From SHLQ01 sp964562985 (GTDB lineage Bacteria > Actinomycetota > Acidimicrobiia > Acidimicrobiales > SHLQ01): a DNA stretch of 16,639 nucleotides. Shown here in pieces: positions 6,665 to 14,200 of the stretch (the stretch's first letter is position 1; each line of letters starts with the position of its first letter). The stretch spans positions 1 to 16,639 of the forward strand of contig CAZLWE010000070.1 of the NCBI GenBank assembly GCA_964562985.1, written 5' to 3'. The translations under genes were made by a program, and so were the position numbers. Below the pieces are notes generated by a model, which did not search any database, had not been told where the DNA came from, and saw only the letters and a list, made by a program, of their open reading frames with translations.

Positions 6665-7960
6665 ATGTCAACGGCAGAAAACGCGCCCCCCGTCTACCCA
6701 ACCATGCCATCTTCGATCGAAGATCTTGGCATCACCCCATCGTTGATCGAGGACATCATCTTGCAGCGGCTGGTGATGGACGGCCGCTCGTCGGTGACCC
6801 GTATGGCTCAAGCCACTGCGCTGTCGGTCGGTGTTGTCGATTCGACCGTTGATGGACTCCGACAACGAATGATGCTCGAAATTCAGGGCATGGACGGTCG
6901 TGACTACATCTTGGCGCCGACCGATAAGGGCAAGACCGAGGCGGCAAATCGCGCTCAGGCAATGATGTATGCGGGTGCAGCGCCGGTTTCGCTGGACGTG
7001 TACACCGCTACCGTCAACGCACAGCGGGGTCGCGCCCCAATCAACGCGGCGACCTTGGACGAAGCGTTCAACGATCTCATCATCCCACCTGGATTCTTCG
7101 ACGAGTTGGGGCCAGCGCTCGTTTCCAAGGGTGCGGTCTTCTTGTATGGCCCTCCCGGAACCGGCAAGACCAGTCTCGCGGAACGCATGATCAAGATGTA
7201 CAAAGATCCCGTGCTCGTTCCTCGCGCTGTGGAGTTCGATCAAGCGGTTATCACCGTGTTTGACCCATCGATTCACGAGCCGGTTACCCCCCAGCCCGAA
7301 GGTCTTGACACTCGCTGGGTGCTCTGCTTGCGCCCATGTGTAATCGTCGGTGGTGAGCTCACCGAAGATCAACTCGAACTGAAGCGGGACCCGAGTTCGG
7401 GCGTGTACCGAGCACCGCTGCAGATGAAGGCCAACAACGGCATCTTCGTCATCGACGACTTCGGCCGCCAGAAGATGACGCCCGAAGCCGTGCTGAACCG
7501 CTGGATCGTTCCGCTCTCTCGTGGGGTCGACTTCTTGACACTTGCACATGGCGCGGCACTCACCATTCCCTTCGATGCAAAGGTTGTGTTCTCTACCAAC
7601 ATGCGCCCGGATCAACTTGGTGACGATGCGTTCGCTCGTCGTATCCCGAACAAGGTGTACGTCGGTTCTATCGACGATGCCGGGTTCGACCAGATCCTCG
7701 CTGCGGTGTGCAAGGGCATGGGAATCGGCTGCAACCAGGAGTCAGCGAACTACCTGCGCAACCTGATTCGCGAACAGACCGGAACCGAGCTTCGCCCGTA
7801 CTACCCGGCGGACTTCGGTAAGACGCTGCTCGCGATCTGTGACTACGAAGGCCGACCGAAGGTTCTCGACCGAGACGCGATCGACCGAGTGGCAAATATC
7901 TACTTCACTCGCAACGACAACGCCGAGGTCTGGGAGACCCAAGCCGACGTCGCTGCGTAG
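6665..7960 (+). CDS. AAA+ ATPase with winged-helix-like N-terminal region, function unknown
   Basis: A 431-residue single AAA+ module. Residues 20-90 look like a winged-helix unit (SLIEDIILQRLVMDGRSSV, then recognition-helix-like and YILAPTDKGK wing-like parts). A linker leads to the ATPase: Walker A GPPGTGKT at 162-169, Walker B GIFVIDDFGR at 259-268, sensor-1 STN at 310-312, and likely arginine fingers in FARRIPNK at 323-330. A small helical lid region follows to the C-terminus. No transmembrane helix or protease motif is visible. The start ATG has AGGGAAG 5 nt upstream. The gene is alone on its strand, between divergent glgA and a convergent membrane molybdoenzyme, so context gives little. 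It does not resemble the MoxR-type CoxD closely. I do not recognise a named family member; a chaperone-like remodelling ATPase is the most that can be said. Confidence 0.88.
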   Translation: MSTAENAPPVYPTMPSSIEDLGITPSLIEDIILQRLVMDGRSSVTRMAQATALSVGVVDSTVDGLRQRMMLEIQGMDGRDYILAPTDKGKTEAANRAQAMMYAGAAPVSLDVYTATVNAQRGRAPINAATLDEAFNDLIIPPGFFDELGPALVSKGAVFLYGPPGTGKTSLAERMIKMYKDPVLVPRAVEFDQAVITVFDPSIHEPVTPQPEGLDTRWVLCLRPCVIVGGELTEDQLELKRDPSSGVYRAPLQMKANNGIFVIDDFGRQKMTPEAVLNRWIVPLSRGVDFLTLAHGAALTIPFDAKVVFSTNMRPDQLGDDAFARRIPNKVYVGSIDDAGFDQILAAVCKGMGIGCNQESANYLRNLIREQTGTELRPYYPADFGKTLLAICDYEGRPKVLDRDAIDRVANIYFTRNDNAEVWETQADVAA

Positions 7961-8054
7961 TCTTTCGTAGCGCTCGGTTTGTCCGGGCCGGCGTCGGTGA
8001 TGTGTGCGGCTGGGTAGCCCGTAACGCTTGGTTTGTCCGGGCCGGCGTCGGTGA
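7952..8054. repeat. Imperfect tandem duplication at the 3' end of the AAA+ gene
   Basis: Copy 1 is 7952-8000 and copy 2 is 8009-8054. The 34-nt core (7967-8000 and 8021-8054) matches at 32 positions with a period of 54 bp. Both cores end with GTTTGTCCGGGCCGGCGTCG plus GTGA. Similarity continues leftwards with a 3-nt indel, so that copy 1 begins in the last codons and stop of the AAA+ gene and copy 2 carries a matching GCTGGGTAG. The repeat fills the 101-bp gap between two convergent genes. No clear terminator hairpin is seen in it. Confidence 0.85.
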
Positions 8055-8061
8055 CCTTAGC

Positions 8062-9738
8062 TCAGACGACTCGAACGACCGTGGTGTGATAGCCCTCGGC
8101 GCCGTTGGGAGCTGGCGCAACCGGGAACGGTGACTGGGTGAATCCAGTCTTATCGGTCGCTCGAACTCGCATGACCCATTCGCCGCTGGTCGCTTCCCAG
8201 TCGTGGCGCCATTGGACCCAGGTCTCGTCGGACTCGGTATTGGCGAGCTGTACTGGCGTCCAGGCGTTCTCGTCGAACATCTCGCGTTGTCGCACGAGGT
8301 TCGCGTCTTCGATAGCGATCTCGACCTGTTCGATACCAATGGTTGGCGACCATGCAACGCCGCCGACTGCCGTCGAGCCGCCGGTGATGGTCGCACCGCT
8401 TACGGGCACGTCGATACGAGACTGGGTCTTGACCGGGCCTTCTTTGCTCCAGCCACGAGGCATCCAGAAGCCGTCGACACCGATCCAGTCGGTGATGGAG
8501 ATTTGTTCGATCCACTTGGTAGCGGACACGTATCCGTAGAGGCCTGCGATTACGAGACGGGCGGGGAAACCGTGATTGATTGGAAGCGGCTCACCGTTCA
8601 TCATCAGGGCGAGCATCGCTGTACGGCCGTCGTAGGCAAGTGGCAGTGGGAAACCGCAGGTAAAGCCGTCTACCGAGCGGCTGAAGAATTGGTGTTGGTC
8701 GTTGGTCGGATCCTGAACACCGGCTTCTTCGAGCAGTTCGGTTACCGGGATGCCCGTCCATATCGCGTTGTCGACAAGGTCACCGCCAATCGGGTTCGAG
8801 ACACACGACAGCGTTACTTCCCGGTCGACGAGGTCGCGAGCGAGTAGCTCTTCGTACGTGTAGGAAATCGGGTTGTCGACGTACTCGCCGTTGATGGAGA
8901 GCGACCATGTCGCAGGGTCAACTTGAGGCTTCGCGAGAGCGGTGTCGATGAGGTAGAAGTCATCTACGGGGCTAATTGGCGTGATACGGCTCGCGAGGCC
9001 AGCGACGCCATCAAAGTCGCCCACCGGAAGGTCGATTGTTGGGGCTGGGATTGTTCCGGTCGATCCCGCACCGCCGGTGATGATGTTTTCGCGGGCGAGT
9101 TCGGCGGCACTCGTGCGGCCGAGTCGGCCAGCGCCGGTGAGCACGACTGCTCCTGCTGCTGCGCCACCGAATGCGAGTAGGTGGCGGCGATCGGTGGCTT
9201 GGCTTAGTGGTGTTCCTGGGACGATTGCTTCGCCGTTGGCGGCTCCCGCCGAAGTGCTTGCAAGACGCAGAAGACCGATAGCAACGGCGGCTCCCACAGC
9301 TGCGGCGATCAGGGCGACGACGAGGGAGAAACCAGCAGAGGTGAGTTCACTGCGTCCAGCAGCCCAACCACCGAACAGGCCGAAGATGCCAAAGCCGACG
9401 ATGATCGGAGTGATGGAGTTGCGGCTTCGAGTTCCGAGGAAGCCGCCGAGCGCGATTGCACCCACGGTGATGCCGCCGACGAGCAATGGTTTTTGGAGTG
9501 GCCCGAGCGTGTTGATACTGGTGGCGACCAGATCGCCCGGGGTCAGATCGACAAACAGGTTGCCTACACCGATAACGAGCGACGTGAGTTGGGAACTCAA
9601 CCGGTCGAAGAGCTCGCCAAACGCCAGTGCGACCGCTGCGCCGAGAGCGCCCGCGAGCCATGCGTTGCTGAAGGAGGGGCCCCGGTTGTCGCTCTCTGAA
9701 GCGGCCTTTGTTTTTGTTTTCGCATCGGATTCCGTCAT
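8062..9738 (-). CDS. Membrane-anchored sulfite-oxidase-family molybdopterin oxidoreductase with internal Tat motif
   Basis: A 558-residue protein. About five hydrophobic segments are visible: roughly 26-45, 85-103, 109-127, 136-158 and 187-203. Before the last lies a twin-arginine motif, TDRRHLLAFGG (R184, R185). Residues 255-430 form an oxidoreductase molybdopterin domain with the expected molybdenum-ligand cysteine, C312, in TLSCVSNPIGGDLVDNAIW, and the family segment INHGFPARLVIAGLYGYVSATKWI. Residues 435-558 match a sulfite-oxidase dimerisation-like domain. Actinobacterial proteins with five helices and a Moco domain have been proposed to use Sec for the first four helices and Tat for the last, as with the Streptomyces Rieske protein, placing the catalytic domain outside. 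The ATG has AGAAGGA upstream. Substrate and electron partner are unknown; no cytochrome or Moco synthesis gene is nearby. Confidence 0.9.
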   Translation of the reverse strand: MTESDAKTKTKAASESDNRGPSFSNAWLAGALGAAVALAFGELFDRLSSQLTSLVIGVGNLFVDLTPGDLVATSINTLGPLQKPLLVGGITVGAIALGGFLGTRSRNSITPIIVGFGIFGLFGGWAAGRSELTSAGFSLVVALIAAAVGAAVAIGLLRLASTSAGAANGEAIVPGTPLSQATDRRHLLAFGGAAAGAVVLTGAGRLGRTSAAELARENIITGGAGSTGTIPAPTIDLPVGDFDGVAGLASRITPISPVDDFYLIDTALAKPQVDPATWSLSINGEYVDNPISYTYEELLARDLVDREVTLSCVSNPIGGDLVDNAIWTGIPVTELLEEAGVQDPTNDQHQFFSRSVDGFTCGFPLPLAYDGRTAMLALMMNGEPLPINHGFPARLVIAGLYGYVSATKWIEQISITDWIGVDGFWMPRGWSKEGPVKTQSRIDVPVSGATITGGSTAVGGVAWSPTIGIEQVEIAIEDANLVRQREMFDENAWTPVQLANTESDETWVQWRHDWEATSGEWVMRVRATDKTGFTQSPFPVAPAPNGAEGYHTTVVRVV

Positions 9739-9776
9739 GACGGCTGTCCTTCTTTGAATTATTAGGTGTTGCAGTG

Positions 9777-9800
9777 GGTGAAGTCTTGAACGTCTTCACC
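9777..9800. repeat. Inverted repeat upstream of the sulfite-oxidase-family gene
   Basis: GGTGAAG (9777-9783) and CTTCACC (9794-9800) form 7-bp perfect arms around 10 nt. It sits about 40-60 bp upstream of the minus-strand ATG at 9738, near where a -35 would lie if the AT-rich TAATAA at 9759-9764 is a -10. An operator is plausible but unproven. Confidence 0.4.
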
Positions 9801-9843
9801 TAGGTGGATCGACGACCAAATCAGCGTTGTTTAGCGAATATTT

Positions 9844-9855
9844 CTTCGTACGAAG
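9844..9855. promoter_or_regulatory. 12-bp perfect palindrome in a divergent promoter region
   Basis: CTTCGTACGAAG is a perfect palindrome with no spacer, located between the divergent sulfite-oxidase-family gene and rsgA. The whole 210-bp gap (9739-9948) is richer in A+T than its surroundings and holds this palindrome, the inverted repeat at 9777-9800 and the rsgA -10. A repressor site is possible. Confidence 0.35.
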
Positions 9856-9935
9856 CGTCTTTTGGAAACTGTCCTTCGGCGTTGTCGGTCTTTGATAAAT
9901 GGCTACTGCTGTATCGTCGCACATTGATCCTTATC

Positions 9936-9941
9936 TAGAGT
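9936..9941 (+). promoter_or_regulatory. rsgA: Probable -10 element of rsgA, leaderless transcript
   Basis: TAGAGT fits the actinobacterial TANNNT -10 pattern and ends 7 nt before the GTG start at 9949, so transcription would begin at the start codon. No Shine-Dalgarno is present. The -35 region is weak. Confidence 0.5.
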
Positions 9942-9948
9942 CAATTAC

Positions 9949-11013
9949 GTGGAACGTTCAGAACTCTTTCACCTAGGTTGGGATCCCGTCTGGGACCAGG
10001 TTTGGTCAGAGCTACCAGAATTGCAAAACAGCGTCCCCGGGCGGATCCAACGGGTTGAGCGAGGTGAATGTGATGTTTCCATCGCTCACGACGAAGCTGA
10101 CGTTGTTCGAGCGGTTTCTGATTCCCAGCGATCCCAAGACGACACCGCCCCAGTCACCGGAGATTGGGTGGCGGTCAGTCCTGGGGATGAAGACGGTCGT
10201 TGGCGGATCGACCAGATCTTGAACCGTCGCACGGCGCTCGTCCGGCGAGACCCCGGCGAGCGTGAAGAGGAACAACCCTTGTCCGCAAATGTCGATGTGG
10301 GGTTCTTGGTCCATGGCTTCGACCGGCCGTTTCGTGCCGGGAAGCTAGAGCGCTTCTTGGTGCTGGTCTGGCACTCGGGTGCCACCCCGGTGGTCGTTCT
10401 CACGAAGGCCGATCTCGCCGAGTCCGACGAGATCGAGGAACTGCGCAATGTGGTGCGGGCGGTCGCCGATGACGTCGAGGTGATCATCGCCAGCTCCGTT
10501 GATGGCGAAGGATTCGATCGAATCCGTGAATTACTTGGGCCGAATAAGTCGGGGACGTTGCTCGGTGAGTCTGGAGCGGGGAAGTCCACCCTTGTCAACG
10601 CGCTTTTGGGCGAATCAGTGCAGGAGACCCAAGAGGTGCGCCGTGGCGATTCGAAGGGTCGGCACACCACGATCACTCGAGACCTCTTAGTGCTGCCGAG
10701 TGGGGGCATCCTCATCGACACTCCCGGGGTGCGCGCGGTTGGGTTGTGGGATGCCGAGGACGCGCTAAACCGGGTGTTCACTGACATCATCACCATCGCT
10801 GAGGATTGTCGATTCAATGACTGCGCACATGGCTCCGAGCCCGATTGCGCCGTGCGCGCCGCGGTCGAGAGCGGCGAGATCGATCATCGGCGGCTCGAAC
10901 GATTCGGAGCGATGGCCGCGGAACTCGCCGAGACCCAGCGGCGTCTGGTCGAACGCGAGCGCTCCCATGGCTCGCGTCCCCGCCCGCGTCGCGGCAAGGG
11001 GCGGCGGCGGTAA
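9949..11013 (+). CDS. rsgA: Ribosome small-subunit-dependent GTPase RsgA
   Basis: A 354-residue circularly permuted GTPase that checks late assembly of the 30S subunit. An N-terminal OB-like domain (about 28-105, with GDWVAV at 71-76) precedes the GTPase. The motif order is permuted: G4 TKAD at 152-155, then G1 GESGAGKST at 206-214, the switch region GRHTTI at 238-243 and G3 DTPG at 257-260. The zinc-knuckle cysteines and histidine are C287, C292, H294 and C300 (CRFNDCAHGSEPDC). A basic tail, RPRPRRGKGRRR, may contact RNA. The N-terminal FHLGWD matches the family start. The GTG start lacks a Shine-Dalgarno but lies directly after a -10-like TAGAGT. ftsH follows 87 bp later with its own promoter. 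Confidence 0.95.
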   Translation: MERSELFHLGWDPVWDQVWSELPELQNSVPGRIQRVERGECDVSIAHDEADVVRAVSDSQRSQDDTAPVTGDWVAVSPGDEDGRWRIDQILNRRTALVRRDPGEREEEQPLSANVDVGFLVHGFDRPFRAGKLERFLVLVWHSGATPVVVLTKADLAESDEIEELRNVVRAVADDVEVIIASSVDGEGFDRIRELLGPNKSGTLLGESGAGKSTLVNALLGESVQETQEVRRGDSKGRHTTITRDLLVLPSGGILIDTPGVRAVGLWDAEDALNRVFTDIITIAEDCRFNDCAHGSEPDCAVRAAVESGEIDHRRLERFGAMAAELAETQRRLVERERSHGSRPRPRRGKGRRR

Positions 11014-11087
11014 TTTCTCCGCGAAACCGACGGATTTTCAACGACTTTGAGTCAAAAAGGCTATGTCGAAAATGCCGCTGCAAGACG

Positions 11088-11093
11088 TACTAT
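11088..11093 (+). promoter_or_regulatory. ftsH: Probable -10 element of ftsH, leaderless transcript
   Basis: TACTAT is a good TANNNT -10 and ends 7 nt before GTG 11101. This spacing puts the transcription start on the start codon and decides against the upstream in-frame TTG at 11047, which would lie upstream of the promoter. The -35 region (about 11065-11070) is weak. Confidence 0.55.
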
Positions 11094-11100
11094 CGCGAAG

Positions 11101-12975
11101 GTGACCAGTCCCCAGCGCACCCGAATCCTGCTCGTTCTTCTCGCCATTGCCACGGCGGTTCTCGTATTTTCCACCTTCGGTGAAGATCCGGTTCCCGACG
11201 CAACGCCTGTGGTTGAGTTCGGGGTCCTTGCGACGATGGTCGAAGACGGGCTCGTCGACTCCGTCGAGTTCACAAACGGTTCAAGCCATGTGCGGGTCGA
11301 TCCGGCGACTGGCGAACAGTTTCTCTCCATCGTTCCGCCCGGATTCACCGACGACTTTACGGAGATCCTCCTCGCAGCTGAACCGGCGGTCGCTGTATCG
11401 ACCGTGAACCCACCAGCGGCGGGCATCAATTGGGGGCCGGTTTTGGCCACAGTGGCCCCGCTGCTTTTGATGATCATCCTGGTCGTTGTGATCCTGTCTC
11501 GCATGAGCGGAGGGAAGCGCGCCCGAAAGAAGTTCACGGCAAAGAGTCGCAAACAAGCGAGCGCACTCCAAGAAGTCACGTTCGACAACGTTGCTGGCGC
11601 GAACGAGGCCTTGGTCGAATTGGGAGAGATCCGAGAGTTCCTCTCGAACCCGAAGCGATTCCATGAGCTCGGAGCGAAGATCCCGAAGGGCGTTCTTCTC
11701 TATGGCCCACCAGGAACGGGAAAGACGCTCCTCGCTCGCGCCGTAGCCGGCGAGGCAGGGGTGCCGTTCTTTAGCTTGTCTGGTTCAGACTTCGTCGAAA
11801 AGTTTGCAGGTGTCGGTGCAAGCCGCGTCCGTGATCTCTTCGAACAGGCTCGCAAAGAGGCACCGGCGATCATCTTTGTTGATGAGATCGATGCCGTTGG
11901 ACGACACCGTGGTAGCGGCGGCCCCGGCGCAGGCAATCAAGAGCGGGAACAGACGCTCAACCAGTTGTTGGTTGAAATGGATGGCTTCGACGTCGAGACC
12001 GGCGTGATCTTTATCGCCGCCACCAACCGCCCCGACATCTTGGACGCGGCGCTTACACGTCCGGGCCGCTTCGACCGCCAGATCGCGGTCGAGCGCCCTG
12101 ATCTCGCAGGTCGGCGTGAGATAGCGAAGGTACACGCGAAGGGCAAACCACTCGAGGGCGACCTCGACATTGAGACGATCGCTCGTCGTACTCCTGGATT
12201 CACCGGTGCCGATCTCGCCAACTTGTTGAACGAAGCAGCACTGCTCAGCGCCCGCCGAGGCAAGGGCGCCATCGGGCGCGCCGAGATCGACGACGCGCTT
12301 GATCGAGTGATCGCTGGACCGGAAAAGAGTGCAGGAACGCTTTCCGATAGGGAGAAACTGATCATTGCCTATCACGAGGCGGGTCACGCAATTGTTGGGC
12401 ATGTGTTGCCTGGCAGCGACCCGATCCACAAGGTGTCGATCATCGCCCGAGGCAAGGCGCTTGGCTGGACCTTGGCGCTGCCCGAGAAGGACAAAGTCTT
12501 GATGTCTCGCTCTGAGCTCGGCGACGAGATGGCGATGTTGCTCGGAGGACGAATCGCCGAAGAGATGATCTTTGGCGATCCGACCACTGGGGCAGCGAAC
12601 GACATTGAGCGCGTCACCGCCATCGCTCGAAACATGGTGACGAACTTTGGCATGAGTCCGACGCTTGGGTTGCAGAAGTTTGGCGTCGGGGTAGGCGAGT
12701 CCTATGCCGCTGGGGTGCAACAAAACTATTCAGACGTCATCGCAAGCCGTATCGATGAGGACGTGCAGATTCTGGTCGATCGGGCTGCTGATGAAGCGCG
12801 CGAGATCTTGACCCTCCACCGAGAATTGCTCGACCAGATGGCCGATGCGCTGATCGAATACGAGACCCTCAACAAAGAGGAACTAGCCGAGATATTCGAT
12901 GGTGTGGAACCGTATATCCCGGTGCGTGTCGATGGTCCCCGAGGGCTTGACCTGCGCGATCCAATTGCCCCGTAG
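11101..12975 (+). CDS. ftsH: ATP-dependent zinc metalloprotease FtsH
   Basis: A 624-residue membrane AAA+ protease degrading membrane and unstable soluble proteins. Two transmembrane helices (about 9-27 and 113-133) flank a short outer domain. The AAA+ part has Walker A GPPGTGKT at 202-209, Walker B IIFVDEID with D261-D264, and the second region of homology TNRPDILDAALTRPGRFDRQI. The M41 protease has HEAGH at 425-429 and the third zinc ligand D501 in TGAANDI. The pore loop reads FVEKFAGVG instead of the common FVEMFVGVG, which is unusual. The start is GTG 11101; the frame extends to a TTG at 11047, but that lies upstream of the likely -10. It is not next to tilS, hpt or folE as many ftsH genes are, so it may be a second copy in the genome. 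Confidence 0.94.
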   Translation: MTSPQRTRILLVLLAIATAVLVFSTFGEDPVPDATPVVEFGVLATMVEDGLVDSVEFTNGSSHVRVDPATGEQFLSIVPPGFTDDFTEILLAAEPAVAVSTVNPPAAGINWGPVLATVAPLLLMIILVVVILSRMSGGKRARKKFTAKSRKQASALQEVTFDNVAGANEALVELGEIREFLSNPKRFHELGAKIPKGVLLYGPPGTGKTLLARAVAGEAGVPFFSLSGSDFVEKFAGVGASRVRDLFEQARKEAPAIIFVDEIDAVGRHRGSGGPGAGNQEREQTLNQLLVEMDGFDVETGVIFIAATNRPDILDAALTRPGRFDRQIAVERPDLAGRREIAKVHAKGKPLEGDLDIETIARRTPGFTGADLANLLNEAALLSARRGKGAIGRAEIDDALDRVIAGPEKSAGTLSDREKLIIAYHEAGHAIVGHVLPGSDPIHKVSIIARGKALGWTLALPEKDKVLMSRSELGDEMAMLLGGRIAEEMIFGDPTTGAANDIERVTAIARNMVTNFGMSPTLGLQKFGVGVGESYAAGVQQNYSDVIASRIDEDVQILVDRAADEAREILTLHRELLDQMADALIEYETLNKEELAEIFDGVEPYIPVRVDGPRGLDLRDPIAP

Positions 12976-12995
12976 TTGATCTCGACCGATTCTGA

Positions 12996-13020
12996 GGGAA
13001 CTCGCGCTAGCGAAGTTCCC
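12996..13020. terminator. Hairpin between convergent ftsH and serC, candidate bidirectional terminator
   Basis: GGGAACT (12996-13002) pairs with AGTTCCC (13014-13020). CGC/GCG extends the stem inward with one bulged A and a GCTA loop. It lies 20 bp past the ftsH stop and contains the serC stop codon (TAG, 13007-13009 on the minus strand) in its loop. There is no clear T tract on either side, so an intrinsic terminator is only probable; it may instead be an mRNA 3'-end stabiliser. Confidence 0.5.
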
Positions 13021-14128
13021 CGACGACGTGGTCGATGCATTGGGTGAGTGCTTCGATGTCGGACGGCTCGACCGAAGGCATCATCGAGATTCGCATTTGG
13101 TTGCGGCCGAGCTTGCGGTATCCACCGGTATCGAGGACACCATTCGCTCGAAGTACCGCAACGACCGTGTCGGCGCTGATGGCGTCGTCGAGGTCGATAG
13201 TGGCGACCACGCGGCTGCGGTGATCGGGGTTCTGCACGTAGGGGGCAGCGAAGTCGCTCGCCTCGGCCCAGCCGTAGAGCGTCTCGGCCGACTGGTCTGA
13301 GCGCTTGGCCGCAAACTCGAGGCCACCGTTCTCGTTGCACCACTCGGTGTACTTGAGGGTGAGGTAGATGGTGGCGAGGGCCGGCGTGTTGTAGGTCTGA
13401 TCCTTGAGGGAGTTGTCCTTCGCCGTCTTCAGGTTGAGGATCTCGGGCATCCACCGGTCGCCCGAGCAGAGCTTGTCGATGCGATCCATCGCAGCGGGGG
13501 AGCACAGGGCAAGCCAGAGGCCGCCGTCGGAGCTGAAGCACTTCTGTGGAGCGAAGTAGTAGGCATCGGTGTTTGCCGGGTCGAAGCGAAGACCGCCGCC
13601 GCCCGACGTGGCGTCGACGAGCACGAGGCCGTCGGCGTCTGGCCGCTCAACTGGGAACTGCACGCCGGTGGAGGTTTCGTTGTGCGGGTAGCAGTACGCA
13701 TCGACGTCGGGGTTTGCTGCGAGGGCTGGGGCGGCCCCAAAGTCACCTTCGATCACGTCGGGGTCGCCTAGGTGCGGTGCAAGGGCTACGGCCTTGGCGA
13801 ACTTGCTGGAGAATTCGCCGGACACGAGCATCTGGGCGGAGTTCTCGATGAGGCCGAACGTGGCCGCATCCCAGAATAGGGTTGCGCCGCCGTTGCCGAG
13901 GAGGATCTGGTAGCCGTCGGGAGCGTTGAAGAACTCGTTGAGTCCGTTGCGTAGCGCAGCGACGACGAGCTTCACCGTGTCTTGGCGGTGGCTTGTTCCC
14001 AAGTAGTCGTCGGCCTCGGACGCGAGCGCGGCGACGGCCTCGGAGCGCACCTTCGATGGCCCCGAACCGAAACGTCCGTCGTTCGGAAGCATGGAGTCGG
14101 GGATGGTGATGTCTGGGATTGCGCTCAT
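13007..14128 (-). CDS. serC: Phosphoserine aminotransferase SerC, actinobacterial type
   Basis: A 373-residue class V PLP aminotransferase converting 3-phosphohydroxypyruvate and glutamate to phosphoserine in serine synthesis. The start (ITIPDSMLPNDGRFGSGPSKVR) is typical of actinobacterial SerC. Substrate and cofactor residues are visible: GNGGAT at 78-83, the PLP-stacking region around W86, HNETSTGV at 149-156, VDATSGGGG at 171-179, and the Schiff-base lysine K196 in APQKCFSSDGG. The ATG at 14128 fits the family start. No good Shine-Dalgarno is seen; AACTAT ends 5 nt upstream, so the message may be leaderless or nearly so. It is divergent from the aspartate aminotransferase gene with 72 bp between them. 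Confidence 0.95.
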   Translation of the reverse strand: MSAIPDITIPDSMLPNDGRFGSGPSKVRSEAVAALASEADDYLGTSHRQDTVKLVVAALRNGLNEFFNAPDGYQILLGNGGATLFWDAATFGLIENSAQMLVSGEFSSKFAKAVALAPHLGDPDVIEGDFGAAPALAANPDVDAYCYPHNETSTGVQFPVERPDADGLVLVDATSGGGGLRFDPANTDAYYFAPQKCFSSDGGLWLALCSPAAMDRIDKLCSGDRWMPEILNLKTAKDNSLKDQTYNTPALATIYLTLKYTEWCNENGGLEFAAKRSDQSAETLYGWAEASDFAAPYVQNPDHRSRVVATIDLDDAISADTVVAVLRANGVLDTGGYRKLGRNQMRISMMPSVEPSDIEALTQCIDHVVGELR

Positions 14129-14133
14129 ACCCG

Positions 14134-14139
14134 ATAGTT
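14134..14139 (-). promoter_or_regulatory. serC: Possible -10 element of serC
   Basis: AACTAT on the minus strand ends 5 nt before the serC ATG. It lacks the first T of TANNNT and the spacing is short, so this is weaker than the rsgA, ftsH and 16465 cases. Confidence 0.3.
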
Positions 14140-14200
14140 TCGCAGGGGAAATCGGCGAATACGCGCCGGTTTACAGAGATAAGTTTCACGGGAGTCTTCA

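Noticed and set aside
6668..7615. A 315-codon open frame on the minus strand within the AAA+ gene
   Set aside because: It is antisense to Walker A and B coding sequence, has no Shine-Dalgarno and shows no family features.
9795..9978. TTCACCTAGGT occurring twice (9795-9805 and 9968-9978)
   Set aside because: The second copy encodes the conserved FHLG of RsgA, so the match is most likely chance rather than a shared operator.
11785..12723. A 312-codon open frame on the minus strand within ftsH
   Set aside because: It is antisense to the conserved AAA+ and protease domains and shows no features of its own.
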